This document shows positions 11,241-22,811 of a stretch of 64,000 nt of DNA, in pieces. Below the pieces are notes generated by a model, which did no database searches, was not told the origin of the DNA, and was given only the letters and a program-made list of their open reading frames with translations. The translations under genes were made by a program, and so were the position numbers. The stretch is from Parietaria judaica (taxonomy: Eukaryota; Streptophyta; Magnoliopsida; Rosales; Urticaceae). Location: contig OX940864.1 of NCBI GenBank assembly GCA_954871525.1, positions 16,300,001 to 16,364,000 of the forward strand, read 5' to 3'. Position 1 is the stretch's first letter. Every line of letters starts with the position of its first letter.

Positions 11241-11953
11241 ACATCGCCGTGTCTGACCACGCGATCAGCCAAGTGCTTGTGCGTGAGGAGGATGGGGAGC
11301 AGAGGCCAGTCTCCTACATCAGCAGAAAACTCCTCGACTCCGAGACAAGATACCCTCAACCCGAGAAGCTTGCTCTGGCAGTATACGACGCATCGGAAAG
11401 ACTGAAGCATCACTTCCAAGCCCACACCATCGTCGTCATGACCGACAGACCCATCCGCACTATCATCCACGGCCCGAGCCAGTCGGGAAGGGTCACGAAG
11501 TGGTCTATAAAGCTGGGAGCGTACGACATTGAGTACAAGCTTCGGACGAGCCTCAAGTCTCAAGTGCTCGCAGACTTCCTCATCGAGTTGCCAAAGGATC
11601 CGGTGGATCCGAGCGACGAAGCCGGCGTCTGGAAGCTACAAGTCGATGGATCCGCGACAGCACAAGGATCTGGAGTAGGGATCAGGATCACCTCCCCTAA
11701 GGGAGACGTGATAGAGAAAGCCTGTCGTCTCGCATATCGCTCCACCAACAACGAGTCGGAGTATGAAGCGCTCATCCTCGGGATGCAATCATTCTTGGCA
11801 ATCGGGGCGAAGAACTTGCACGCTTTCTCGGATTCGCAGCTGGTAGTGAAGCAAGTAAACGGAGAATACGAGAAAAACGACGAGCGAATGGAGGCTTACG
11901 CAGGAGTGGTCGAGGCTCTCTCAAGAAAATTTGACTACTTTAGCCTGACATAG
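11141..11953 (+). pseudogene. pol: gypsy RNase H and additional RNase H-like domain
   Basis: The first part is the usual RT-linked RNase H (LYLYIAVSDHAISQVLVREE, RPVSYISRKLLDSETRYPQP). After an acidic spacer, a second RNase H-like fold follows: LQVDGSATAQGSGVGI (Asp), NNESEYEAL (Glu), FSDSQLVVKQVNGEYE (Asp). A TAG at 11951-11953 interrupts just before the last acidic motif (NTHADALA), which is read in the same frame directly after it. Two RNase H domains in a row place the element in the Tat/Ogre group. Confidence 0.85.
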
Positions 11954-13456
11954 GTGACGCGAGGAGACAACACCCACGCCGACGCGCTGGCCGGCCTAGG
12001 TTCTACGACGGAAATCGGAGAGCTAAGGTCTGTCACGGTAGAAACGGTGGAGAAGCCAAGTATCCGAAGAGAGGAGAGCCCAGCAAAGAAGAAAGCTAGA
12101 GGAAAAGAGGAAGCCGAGGAGGCAAATGCGGACGGGGCTAACATAAACGAGATCGAAGAGAGCGAGGACGAGGAAGGGGAGCGGGGAGTTGTGAACGACG
12201 ATGAAACAGAAGATTGGAGGACGCCCTTCCGAAGGTACATCCTTGAAGGAACGCTGCCCGAAGACCCGCAAGAATCCCGAAAGATCAAGTCAAAAAGTTC
12301 CAGGTACACCGTCCTCGACAACGTACTTTACCGAAGAAGCTTCGCAGGTCCCTACCTGAGATGCCTTGGCAAAAAGGAGGCCGAATACGTCATGCGGGAA
12401 ATCCATAGTGGGGATTGCGGAAACCATTCTGGCGGGCGATCCTTGCTTAGAAAGACTAAGCGGCAAGGTTTCTTTTGGGAAACCATTGTCGCTGATTGCA
12501 TCAGCCACGCTAAGAGGTGCGAAAAATGTCAGCGGCACGCTCCAGCAATCAACTGCCCGGCCGAAGAGCTCTCAGTGGTCTCGGTTCATTATCCTTTCAT
12601 GAAGTGGTCGATGGACATCGTCGGCCCTATGCCCATCGGCCCACGACAGAAGAGGTTCATGCTCGTTGTCACGGATTTCTTCACCAAATGGACGGAGGCG
12701 GAAGCATACGCCAACATCAAGGATTCCGACGTCGAGAGCTACGTTTGGAAGAACGTGATTACTCGCTTCGGATTACCCCGGGAGATAATTGCCGACAACG
12801 GGTCCCAGTTCATCTTGAAGAGGTTCGGGGATTTCTGCAAGCGATGGAGAATAAAGCTCAACACATCGACTCCGCGGTACCCCCAAGGCAACGGGAACGC
12901 TGAGGCGGTCAACCGAACCATCGTTGACAACATCAAGAGGAGGCTCGGCGAAAAGAAAGGACTGTGGGCGGACGAGCTACCAGGAGTGCTATGGGCTTAT
13001 CGGACCACCCCTCATTCCGCGACCGGCGAGACGCCTTTCGCCTTGGCCTTTGGAGTGGAGGCTGTGATCCCAGCAGAGGTTGACATTCCGAGCCTTCGTC
13101 GAACGCTAGCCCCTAGCTGCGAAGAAAATAACGAGCAGGGCCTCCTCCATCAGCTCGACCACATCGACGAGAGGCGTGAGCGAGCAAGCACGCACGTGGC
13201 CAACTATCAAAACACGATCGCGCATTTTTACAACAAGAAAGTGCGCCCGAGAAGGTTCAAAGTCGGGGAGATGGTCCTCCGACGAGTGTTCCAGAATACC
13301 GCCGAAGCAAATGCCGGGAAGCTAGGGCGAACCTGGGAAGGCCCTTACATGGTCACCAATGTCGTCAGACCGGGAGTCTACGAGCTCAAGAACACGGAAG
13401 GAGCAAAAGTAATACGGAGTTGGAACGTGAAACACCTAAAAAAGTTCTACCAATAG
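11954..13456 (+). CDS. pol: gypsy integrase (open frame after an in-frame stop)
   Basis: The uninterrupted frame of 500 codons starts GTG/TRGDNTHADALAGL, which completes the second RNase H domain. It has an acidic linker, the HHCC zinc-binding module (ending CEKCQRH), the core with catalytic D (SMDIVGPMPIG), D (IIADNGSQF) and E (GNGNAEAVNRT), WAYRTTPHSATGETPF, and a carboxy-terminal GPYMV and WNVKHLKKFY. Family role: joins element cDNA to host DNA. It is separated from the upstream pol part by one TAG only. Confidence 0.88.
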   Translation: MTRGDNTHADALAGLGSTTEIGELRSVTVETVEKPSIRREESPAKKKARGKEEAEEANADGANINEIEESEDEEGERGVVNDDETEDWRTPFRRYILEGTLPEDPQESRKIKSKSSRYTVLDNVLYRRSFAGPYLRCLGKKEAEYVMREIHSGDCGNHSGGRSLLRKTKRQGFFWETIVADCISHAKRCEKCQRHAPAINCPAEELSVVSVHYPFMKWSMDIVGPMPIGPRQKRFMLVVTDFFTKWTEAEAYANIKDSDVESYVWKNVITRFGLPREIIADNGSQFILKRFGDFCKRWRIKLNTSTPRYPQGNGNAEAVNRTIVDNIKRRLGEKKGLWADELPGVLWAYRTTPHSATGETPFALAFGVEAVIPAEVDIPSLRRTLAPSCEENNEQGLLHQLDHIDERRERASTHVANYQNTIAHFYNKKVRPRRFKVGEMVLRRVFQNTAEANAGKLGRTWEGPYMVTNVVRPGVYELKNTEGAKVIRSWNVKHLKKFYQ

Positions 13457-13895
13457 CCTCATCTCACTAATTCACTCTCTTCGTTATGAATATAAATCCT
13501 ATCTTTTTTGCCAGTTGGGAAAGTCCCGACCCTCTCTTGTTCGGGGCAATTTTTCTCTATATCGCATGACCTCGATTTTTGTTTGAACTGATTCGAATTT
13601 TTGCTACGTATGGCCCTTTTTTTTCTTATCTCAGGCTCGTCGGAAGAAGTAATTGCTACATTTCTACACGCGCACCGATGAAAGCTTCGAAAAAATTATA
13701 ATGTATACAATATACATATCTATACGGCTAAGGGTGCCGAGCAAACCCGGTCCGGCAAAACATGTCGAGATCATATATACGGCTAAGGGTGCCGAGCAAA
13801 CCCGGTCCGGCAAAACAGGCCGAGACCCTATATACGGCTAAGGGTGCCGAGCAAGCCCGGGCCGGTTAAGAGAGCCGAGAATAGTATAAAGAGAA

Positions 13896-13931
<36 letters not shown>

Positions 13932-14137
13932 CAAGCAGGCAAGCAAGCCCGAAAGGAAACGAGCGGAAGCAACCAAGGGGGGACGCAAAGGAGGCCTAGC
14001 GAGGAAAGGGAGCGGCTTAGCAATATGACCACGCGAGGAGCCAAAGAAGTAATCGCCGACCAGGAACCAAAAGAGGCCGGCTAGAGCCAATCTCCTAAAT
14101 AGTTAATACTTTATTTTACCAAGTGTATACACTTGAT
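13457..14137 (+). other. 3' untranslated internal tail of the gypsy element
   Basis: Non-coding stretch between the integrase stop and the polypurine tract, containing the 55-bp repeats and an (AT)n run at 13899-13928. Confidence 0.7.
13721..13880 (+). repeat. 55-bp tandem repeat, about three copies
   Basis: TATACGGCTAAGGGTGCCGA recurs at 13721, 13776 and 13831, followed each time by GCAAACCCGGTCCGG or a variant. Short tandem repeats before the polypurine tract are common in Tat elements. Confidence 0.9.
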
Positions 14138-14149
14138 AAAATGGGGGAC
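14138..14149 (+). other. Polypurine tract of the gypsy element
   Basis: AAAATGGGGGAC lies immediately before the 3' LTR (separated by TAAC). It is the expected primer for plus-strand synthesis. Confidence 0.8.
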
Positions 14150-14153
14150 TAAC

Positions 14154-14912
14154 TGTTCAGGTCGGATTTGGTCAAATCCATCCCCAACACAACTCGTGTC
14201 GTTTTGTCCATAAACGACATGAGGGAGGCGAGGGAGTTCACCAGCGAAGGGGGTTATCCCCGAGGAGGGCCATCCCCGAGGAAGAATACCCCCGAAGAGG
14301 TTCATCCGCGAGGGGATGCAGCCACGCGAGCAAGCAAGTTGCGATGAAGCGTCCCATCACACCCGACGAGGAACTTCGTCGTGATGATTGTGCGCAGGGT
14401 CGAATGACCCTTGACGAGACGTGCATTTAATGAAGCCGACCTACCCACTCGATGAGAGCATCAGCGACGAAGGCCTGCAGAGCCGAATGACGGCTGACGA
14501 GATGCGCATTTAATACGGCGCACCTACCCATAACGGCAGCTTGCTCGGATTTGACGTAAAGCAATGATAAGCCCTGCCGCCCTCGAATCACGTCAGAGAG
14601 TGATGATTAAAGAGAAAAAAGGCGGGAAATATGCAAGGGGAAGGCATTGTAAACTCTATAAAAGGGAAGACAAGCCTCAGTTGTAAAGGGCTGGAGAAAA
14701 GGGAGTGGAAAACCTTGTAATAGAAAAAGGTCAAGGAAAGAGAGAAATCAGAGGCTCATGATCCTTCATCTGTCCAGCTATTCAACGGAAGAAAACCGAG
14801 CTCATTTCGGAATTTATAATAAAACAGAGATATTCATCATTTGTTGTTATTTATTTATTATTTGATGATTGTCTTTGTGACTGGAAAAGGGTGGTGAAAA
14901 CCCCCCTCTACA
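14154..14912 (+). repeat. 3' LTR of the gypsy element
   Basis: 759 bases, same length as the 5' LTR, starting TGTTCAGG and ending CTCTACA; followed by the GTACC duplication. Confidence 0.95.
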
Positions 14913-15568
14913 GTACCTATCTCGAAAATTCATGATTTTTATTATCGGTACCGGTTCCCGGTTCCGTTGTAAATTTTCTGTTTTTTTCGAAAACCGGAAC
15001 CGGGAAAAAGTAAGCAAAGAATCGTGAAAAAAATCCGTTACTATTTTCTTAAACTCAAGATCTACAGAACTGCATTCAAGCACCAACGATTATCAACAGA
15101 ACAAAATTCAAGTTCACAATTTTGAACTACATTCAAAATCGTTAAAAAAAATCCATTACTCCGTCTCATCTCAAGTGCCCAAACAAGCGATTATCAACAG
15201 AACACGAACAACACAAACGGAGAGAAAACACACAGAATCGGTGAGCTCCGGGCTTGGACTGGAACGAAGGTGGGATTGGAACAAAAATTCCCAATCGGCG
15301 AGGAAGGAAAAGAGGAATCGCAGGAGGAATCGAGAGAGAGAGGAAGGAGCCTAATTTTCTAAAGGGGAAAACGACATAAAAAATACATAAATAAAGACAC
15401 ATGTAGTATAACCGGAACCGGTACTAAAAATCAGGAAAACCGGTTCTGGTTCCCGGTTCCAAAAATGGGAACCGGGAAGTACCGGTTCCCGGTTTTAAAC
15501 ACAATTTCCTTTTTTTTTAACCGGAACCAGGACAAAACCGGGAAACGGTTACAAAATTTTCACCCCTA

Positions 15569-16322
15569 ATAAATATTAAACAAAAGACTCCAAACTAAAT
15601 TCTCCAATAAATCACCCGAAACACAACGTGTATACCGGATAAATTGCCTATCAGCAACGACCAATACGATTGAACAAAAGATAAACATGTAACATATGTT
15701 CTTAATATGAGACCAAAACCACATATACAGTAACATGGAACCGAAATTGATATTTGATCAAAACATAAATAAGTCGAGCTCTGTTCAATGGAAAGTGTGA
15801 AAACCTAAGAAGCCAACCAGTGATCAAACGGCGAAAGGCCAACGGTGATCCAATAGGCTTAGTCAACGGCGAACCTATTTTTTTCCTATCCCATCCCAAA
15901 ATCAAATACCTTTTTTTTTTATAAACCCAAAATCATGGTTTGTATCGAGTACCTTACCATTTATTGGGCCCAAACAGAATCCTAGGGCCAATAATAAAAG
16001 CTCAATAACTTTGTCTTCACTCCATAAAAAAAAATTAATAATAATAATTCATTTTCACTTCATCAAATAAAAACTAGTGTACTGGCACCGCGCACGAACA
16101 ATTTAATTATAAACTTTGTTGAAAATTTTAAAATAAAATTATTCAAAATAAACATGTACTCCATCATTAATAATAAATTAATAAAAACTAAAGTCTTACA
16201 TTCTTCGACATGCCTTCGATATGTAAAAATTTATTTTTGCGGCGTACAGTTTTTGCAATAGTTGTTTACCCATTAAAAATTCAGAAGCAAAAAGTAATAA
16301 ATGAAATATACATTAGCTATTT
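15569..16322. other. Continuation of duplicated receptor-gene upstream DNA, then AT-rich intergenic
   Basis: Bases 15576-15690 match 6325-6440 (AAACAAAAGA..., GTGTATACCGGATAAATTGCC). The remainder is AT-rich with no gene. Confidence 0.6.
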
Positions 16323-17183
16323 GGCTAGGCCCGGAGCTAAAAAGGCGAAGAAGACAAAGCTTTTGATCGAAAAGGCACCTCCTGACGAGGTACCTCGCCC
16401 TAGCTAACCACCTCGCCTTGACGAGCCTCCTGGAGAGGCCCCCCCGACGAGCCCCTGGCGAATTACCTCGCCATAGCATGACGAAAGGATAACTCACAAT
16501 TATTCCACACGACGAGAAAATCCGAGCTTATGAAGACCTTCGGGAAGTCCCCTAGATTCCCCTGGACTCAACATACAAGTTTTCAAATACCCGGAAGACA
16601 CCACAAGCGAACCATGGAGCACTGGCGAACCCCTCGCCATGGAAAGGAGTCGCGGCAAGCCCCCTGACAAGGAGAAATTCGCAGGCCCCTATATGCAATT
16701 ATTGGGAATTGGTTTTCCTATAAATAAGAGTCTTTCCCTCCTCATTTCCACACCCACTCACAGCTGCCTTCAGAGTTTATCTCTCTACAATTTCGCCTTC
16801 TCCTTGGGAGAAACTTCGGAAAGTTCTCTAGATTCCCCTAGCCTCGCCAGGAAAGGTCCGAATAGAGAATCAGGAGTCGACGATAATCTAATTTTTCCAG
16901 AGGAGTTGTTCGACGAGTCGACGAAGGTGTCTCTCGCCAGGTCAAGGCCCTCGCTACAACGAGCTCGCCAACACATACGAGGTCGACAAGGAGCATCCCT
17001 CGCCAGGTCAAGGCCCTCGCCACAATGAGCTCGCCAACACCTGCGAGGTCGACAAGGGACATCCCAAGCCGGTAATACCCTCGCCATTCGGCTAAGGGTC
17101 ACCCCCACGTAACCAACATCGGCACTTCCGATGAGTCAAACCGCATTGTCATTCACCCGCCGTTTATCACTAACTCCGAACTA
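16323..17183 (+). repeat. LTR-like GC-rich fragment with short tandem repeats
   Basis: The composition changes sharply to CTCGCC/GACGAG-rich DNA. A TATA-like CCTATAAATAAGAG lies near 16718-16731, followed by a pyrimidine-rich leader, as in plant LTR promoters. Two 66-bp units (TCGCCAGGTCAAGGCCCTCG at 16934 and 17000) lie near the end. Neither LTR border could be fixed. It is interrupted at 17188 by the solo LTR. Confidence 0.45.
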
Positions 17184-17188
17184 CGTGG

Positions 17189-17968
17189 TGTTGGAAATCA
17201 TGTCTCGGATTCCATGAAAATTATCACGAATTGAACCTCCGAACCGTCCGGGTAACATTTAAAAATTAATTTAAAGCGGAATAACTTGTTATCCGTCCAA
17301 CGGTCCAGATATCAGATAATAACCATTTAACAAGATCTGGTAAATATTATGTAATTTAATATTCATAAATCATTATTAATAATCTAGTCATAATAGGAAA
17401 TAAATAGAAAGCAGTAAATGGTTGCATTTATTAACCCAATGCATAAGGCCGTACCTCAATTGACGTCTTCCGGCTGCGCGTTCTGAATCGGGCAGGGCTC
17501 CGGTGCTGAGGGAAACTCCCGTGATCTTCCGGGATATTCTCCTCGAATCCTCGTACCGAAGCGTGGGCTTCGCTGGCAGGACTCCGTTGCAAAATTTAAA
17601 CTGATGGTTCTTTTTAAGCTTCCGGAGAAATAGTCTCCTAAGCCGAACCAGAAAAGAGAGATCAGAGAGAAAATTCGCAGACCCTGAGGGAGAGGGAGAG
17701 TTCGAATTTTTCTCTGGGGAAAGGTGTGTAAAATGTGTAGAATGAGCCTCCTATTTATAGGCTCAAACCGTAACCGAATTGGAGAAATTCCCTCCCTAAT
17801 TTTTGAATTTCATATATTAAATATAATTAATTATCTCAATCCAATGGTCCAGATTTAATCTTATCTAAATCCAATGGATATAATTAATTAGGGATTTAAT
17901 TAAATAAGAAAGATTTGGATAAAATAAAAAATCCAATCTTATCTTCTTATCTTTATAAATTCGAATTA

Positions 17969-18020
<52 letters not shown>

Positions 18021-19965
18021 TTCGAATTATCATTATCTAGATCCAACGGTTGAGATAAATCTTTAAACCGATCTAATGGATCAAATTAGTTTAGGATAAA
18101 ATCAAATATTAAAAGATTTAATAAAAACAATTTCGAATTTATCCATAAACCATAATTCGAAAATAATATAAATATATATATATAATTAATTAATTTTCAA
18201 TCCAACGGTAAAGATAAATCTTAGACCGATCTAATGGATATAATTTATTAACCAAATTCGAAAAATGAAACTTGGTCACCAAGTTATTAATTTCGAATTT
18301 ATCAATATCCTAATCCAACGGTTGATATTAAATCATAACCGATCCAATTGATTAAATTGATTTTAGGGATTTGCTAAAATACCAAAACATTTGGTACTTA
18401 TGCCACAAATATGGAAAGACCAAATCACACCATTCTAATTAGCTAGGGTTTCATATCATGAAACCCTAATTCGAATTTACACATTTAAATATATATAAAT
18501 ATATATATTTTTATTTATTAATATAAATTTATTAATTATTAATTAATTATTAATAAGATATTAATAATTAAATCCAAATAATTATATTATATTAATATTT
18601 CCTGATCTCAATATCACACATTAAAATGTCATGGTGCCACACCATCATTTAAATTCGTGACATGTGATTTAATTTCAAAGTTTATCGAACCGATCACAAA
18701 CTTAGAAAATCCATAAATCACTAACCGTAAGTCGAAATGACTTGGTTCAAAAAGTAAAGTTACTTAGAATTTAATTTCCAACAACATGGTGCTGATAGAA
18801 AATCTAAATTCTAACTTTCTTTTATCAGTTAATTTCGTGTACCAAAATATGGTACTTTTGCCACGCTAACGATAAAACTATCTGACGTCTGCCACAGACC
18901 TTTCAGTTTTATAAGTCAAGCCAAATGATTAAACATTATCCAGAATGTGTTTTAATCACGTACGTATCATCCGTTACGGAGCTATCCTGGGGACCATGGA
19001 CCCGTATCACTTAAGCTCCAACGAACTGCTAGTTGTTCGTCAAACCTCGAAGTGATTCCACTATAGACCCGAGGCTGCACTCTTTAGTGATACGGTATAT
19101 ATTATTCCCTTTATAACAGCAGGGTGTCCATTGATACAATCAAATTCGGGTTATTGATCTTTCACTTGATGATCAACACACGAGCAGGCGGTTTCTACCG
19201 TTATGCCCCTCATTGCATTTTTCATCCTTGACTTAGTCAGTAATATTATGAGTAACCCACTTATGGTTTCGATTCATAAGTTGCGCACGGGTACCTCTCA
19301 CTTCTCACCACCGACAATCAAGGGAATCATCATGACTCTGAAGAGAGCTGTGTGATGCCCATGTCTATGACCAAGCTACCCTTACTGCTGACTATCATGT
19401 TCCCAAAATAATAGTGTTGGGAACAACGGTAATATATTGTGCTCTTTAACGGTTAAATCAAAGAACAATCAAGCCAGCAACTCAGACTCAAGATCACTCA
19501 GGACTTAGATCGAATATCCATTTGATCATCTACTAGTGACTCAACTCCAAGTTATCAGTGACGGTCTTATATGATAACTTCCGGAGTTTAAGTCAGGTCC
19601 AGTCCAGTATGAAGACACTTCATACTTAATGCACTTCTAGTGAGTGTGACACACACAAAATCCAGAATAGGATTGTCACTTAGTCACATTAATGACCTTG
19701 TACGATTAATGGGCTCCCACCCAGTTAATAAGGTCACGGACATTTTAAGTTAATTTATTATGATTATTAATTCTTCTTCACATTGACTCTGTTGTGATAA
19801 TAATTCATAATTGCATCCTTTATGAACTAAGGATCAAACATTATATTTTACTCTACCAGAAACTATAATAAGATTATCATAATAAGTATCATCTTAATTC
19901 AACGACTTGTCATAATCTTTTACAAATGGATAAAATATCTTGTTTAAGGACACATATGTCCAACA
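17189..19965 (-). mobile_element. Solo LTR (2.78 kb) with 5-bp target duplication
   Basis: It starts TGTTGGAAATC and ends CATATGTCCAACA, with TG...CA ends as part of a short inverted terminus. It is flanked by CGTGG on both sides (17184-17188 and 19966-19970). There is no internal coding or primer site, so it is read as a solo LTR. A TATA box and leader read on the minus strand (TATA about 17750), giving the orientation. An inverted, truncated relative lies at 35141-37132. The element contains an (AT)n run at 17971-18015. Superfamily unknown; a non-coding short element with similar ends is the alternative. Confidence 0.75.
17971..18015. repeat. (AT)n microsatellite
   Basis: About 22 AT units inside the solo LTR. 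Confidence 0.9.
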
Positions 19966-19970
19966 CGTGG

Positions 19971-20077
19971 GACCTGATTCTCTTAAATTGAGATACGTAG
20001 GCAACCTCGCCCAAGCATAATTGACGGGATGGTTGGGCGTGGCTGCCTACGTATCTCAGTTTAAGAAACATCAGGTC
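19971..20077. other. 107-nt imperfect hairpin
   Basis: The left arm (19971-20018) and right arm (20030-20077) are near-complementary. Both contain GAGATACGTAGGCA (as its complement in the right arm), and the outer ends pair GACCTGA with TCAGGTC. The loop is about 11 bases. It adjoins the solo LTR's target duplication and probably belongs to the older element that the LTR entered. Confidence 0.75.
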
Positions 20078-21045
20078 TTAACGTAGTTATGGGTAAGTGT
20101 ATGGGTGAATGACGAAGTGGTTTGACTCGTCGGTGGAGCCGTTAGAGGCGGTGTGGGGTGACCGTCGCTGATGGCAAGGGAATTACTGGTTGTGCTGACT
20201 AGCCTCGGTGGCGGGACCAAGTACTAGTCGTCGGTGCCCGTGGTGAGCGTTGGCGTTCTCGAACTCTATAGGGATCCTGACTCAGAGGCTCGTGGGCGTT
20301 GTGATCGAATTCACCGGCTCTAGAGAGTGAAAAATTCAAAATTAGAAGTCCATAGTGACATCGTGTCTCTTCTCCAGAAGCTCTGAATCTAAATGTGAAT
20401 GTGAAGGCTGAAGTTTCGGGGTCGATTGAATAAGGGGGTGAGGGCCCTTATTTATAGTACACAAGGCTCTGAATTGGGTCACACATGGGCGATGTGGGAC
20501 AAAATTCGTCCTCTTTTGGTGGACTTCCGGGTGTCCGATTTCATATTCGTTGAATGATGTGCGCTCTTGAGAGCCGTGCGGACGTCTCCGTGTTGTTTAT
20601 TGTCTTATTACTTGTAATCTTCATGGAGTGATGCTCCGTTGATGTCGTTGGCGATGGTTAGCTCTCCGCTGTGGGGTCGCCTGCGAGTAATGGGGTTGAC
20701 CGCTAGCAGAGAGGATTTTCTGCCGTCGAGGGACTTGGCAGCGAAAGCAACGAGAAACTCCTTGGGGGTAGCCGTTACCTTGCCTATGGCCTCACGGGGT
20801 CACCGGGTATCTGCCGACGGGTTTTCGTCATCCGACTCCTTCTCCGGCGGGTCTCTTGGGCCTGCGCAGCCCTGTCGGGTTATCCGGCATGCATCTTCGG
20901 ATATGGGCTTCGATCTTCAACCTTGCCGTCCGGCTTCCTAGGCTTCCGGGCCTCGCCAAAATGGGCTTTGACTTCGATAACTGGCTTTGACTTTACCCTA
21001 TAGGGCCCAAATTTAATACGATCCAAAAATAAACATAACAGTCTT
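20078..21045. other. GC-rich transposon-like stretch, no gene
   Basis: The DNA is unlike the AT-rich surroundings. It holds a minus-strand TATA-like site (complement of TTATTTATAGTAC near 20449) followed by a leader-like region. A 100-codon plus-strand open frame (20639-20941) has no recognisable domain. Probably LTR or retroelement remnant. Confidence 0.4.
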
Positions 21046-21416
21046 TATGACCGGAAATCTCCTTGATCGACAACTAGGCCTCTCTCGGGGATAAGAGGGT
21101 GAACCGACGGGAATACAGGGGATGAGAAAATCGCACACTCTTGTGCTAGAGGATGGGGCAAATTTTCTCTGACTCTGGGGCTAGGGTTAGGATGATGCCC
21201 TGTGTGGTATAAATAACCCACATGGTTAAATGACCTAATGAGATTTATGGCCTAGTAATTGGGCTTAAGCCCATTAGGTCATAATATTAATTACGGTAAT
21301 TAATTAACATCCTCATAATTAAATCACGGGCCCAAGTGGGTCCGTCCCAATAAATGTAGTCGGGTTGGACCTGGAAAGTCCAATGGACTCAAATCCCGAT
21401 TCGGGCATTTCCTACA
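21046..21416 (-). repeat. LTR-like fragment (minus orientation)
   Basis: Read on the minus strand it begins TGTAGGAAATGCCCG and carries a TTATTTATACC box and a leader with CCCTAGCCCC, resembling the first half of a plant LTR. The other border is not visible. Confidence 0.35.
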
Positions 21417-21762
21417 TTATTATCCTTCCATATTATATATCATCACGTTTTTGTCTAAATCGTCACTATTTGTGTCGTTTATTATCTCATCTGAGCTTGA
21501 AAACCGTGTGATAATTTGCAGCTTACTTTGTGATTGACAACATTTAAAATGTTTTACAAATGTGGAATCACAAGAGATCGGATACAATTAATAATGTGTT
21601 AAACTGCCATAGGAAGTACAATAGAACCTCTTTAAATTAGTTCTCGATAAATTAATAAATTCGATTAAATAATATTTTTGTAAGTCCCAACTATACTTAA
21701 TACACTAATTTATTACTCGATAAATTAATAATCTCGATAAATTAATAATTTTCCGGTCTCAG
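21417..21762. other. AT-rich intergenic, nothing recognised
   Basis: No coding, RNA or repeat signal beyond AT-rich composition. Confidence 0.4.
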
Positions 21763-22811
21763 TTATAGAGGTTTAACTGTACTTGTTATTATAAGATTCA
21801 ATAAACTATTTTAAAATTAATATACAATACATTAATAATTTTAAATACCACTTTTATATGATCTCGTTATTAACTGATATTATTATATTATTATTTGAAA
21901 AAGTTTATTTATCATTGTTAATATTAATTTATAATTTTTTTGATATATTAGTATTCTAATTTAAAATTGATGACTAAAATATATTATACTTTCGAATTAA
22001 AATAGAATTATAAATATTGTATGTACTTACAAAACGAAATTAAAATTATCGTCCCGTATTTTTAAGACTATGTTTTAAATTAAATTGAATTATTACCAAT
22101 AACATGAAGGTAACAAAAAGTCCGATTCTATTTTTTACTATATTAATAAACGGCTAAAAGTGGACTTTCTAAAAATAACTAAACATGCTTATCTGAAATT
22201 TTAGAAAATAAAATTAGAATTATCAGTTATAAATAAAATTTAAACTAGAACCACGATTTCTTAAAATTTCTTAAATTCATAATTTAAGAATTGAATCATC
22301 ACTAACGACAAAAAATCTTTGACCTTTAAGTGATCATATATTGCTTGACCTGTAAGCTAGAGCCATATTCTATGAATTTTTTACATCAAATTGAAAATTT
22401 TCACAATTTAATAGTCCTATAAACATTAGGCTAAAAAATATATATTTATTTTTCACAATTTAATAGTCCTATAAACATTAGGCTAAAAAATATATATTTA
22501 AACTAGAGCTACAAACAATCCAAGGATGTTTATGTCATTTATGCAAAAAGCGAGTTCGGAAAGCCAACAGGGATGATGGCATAGCAAGCAAACGAAGATG
22601 ACTGGGCCGTCATTCCCAACGTGTGAATGTTAATCGGGAAAAGACTCTTTTGTCCTTGCTCCCAAACCTTTTGAAGCAAAAAAATACTGTTACTATTTTC
22701 TTAATATAAATACAGAAATACATGATAGCACCAAGTTCTATGTATTGACGTTTTTCGCCGTTAAAATTGTTGTAAATTGATTAGAAGTTCAGGGCTAATT
22801 ACATTTTTTTT
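21763..22811. repeat. AT-rich block, copy A of a duplication
   Basis: It matches 23448-24745 over most of its length (for example TTTAACTGTACTTGTTATTA and AAAAAGCGAGTTCGGAAAGCC). It also contains an internal ~60-bp tandem duplication (AATTTAATAGTCCTATAAAC at about 22405 and 22457). No protein is encoded. Confidence 0.7.

Larger units (their letters stand above)
6648..14912 (+). mobile_element. Ty3-gypsy LTR retrotransposon of the Tat/Ogre type, complete but with broken frames
   Basis: The element is 8,265 bases long, flanked by perfect 5-bp duplications GTACC (6643-6647 and 14913-14917). It has two 759-bp LTRs with TG...CA ends, a primer-binding site, a polypurine tract, and gag, protease, reverse transcriptase, RNase H, a second RNase H-like domain and integrase in Ty3-gypsy order. 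The second RNase H domain before integrase is the hallmark of the Tat/Ogre group. By my base-by-base reading the LTRs differ at five positions, so the insertion is young. Even so, gag-pol carries several frame changes and at least two in-frame stops, so this copy is not autonomous as written; some breaks could be assembly indels. Confidence 0.93.
6590..15568. mobile_element. hAT-like non-autonomous element, interrupted by a gypsy retrotransposon
   Basis: The left end is CAAGGGGTGAAA (6590) and the right end is TTTTCACCCCTA (to 15568), a short terminal inverted repeat. It is flanked by 8-bp duplications ATAAATAA (6582-6589) and ATAAATAT (15569-15576), 7 of 8 identical. Inside both ends are many CCGGTTCCCGG/GGAACCGGG repeats, typical subterminal arrays of hAT MITEs. 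Without the gypsy insertion the element would be about 0.7 kb (6590-6647 plus 14918-15568). No transposase is present. Similar elements with perfect 8-bp duplications occur at 42408 and 61576. Confidence 0.75.
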
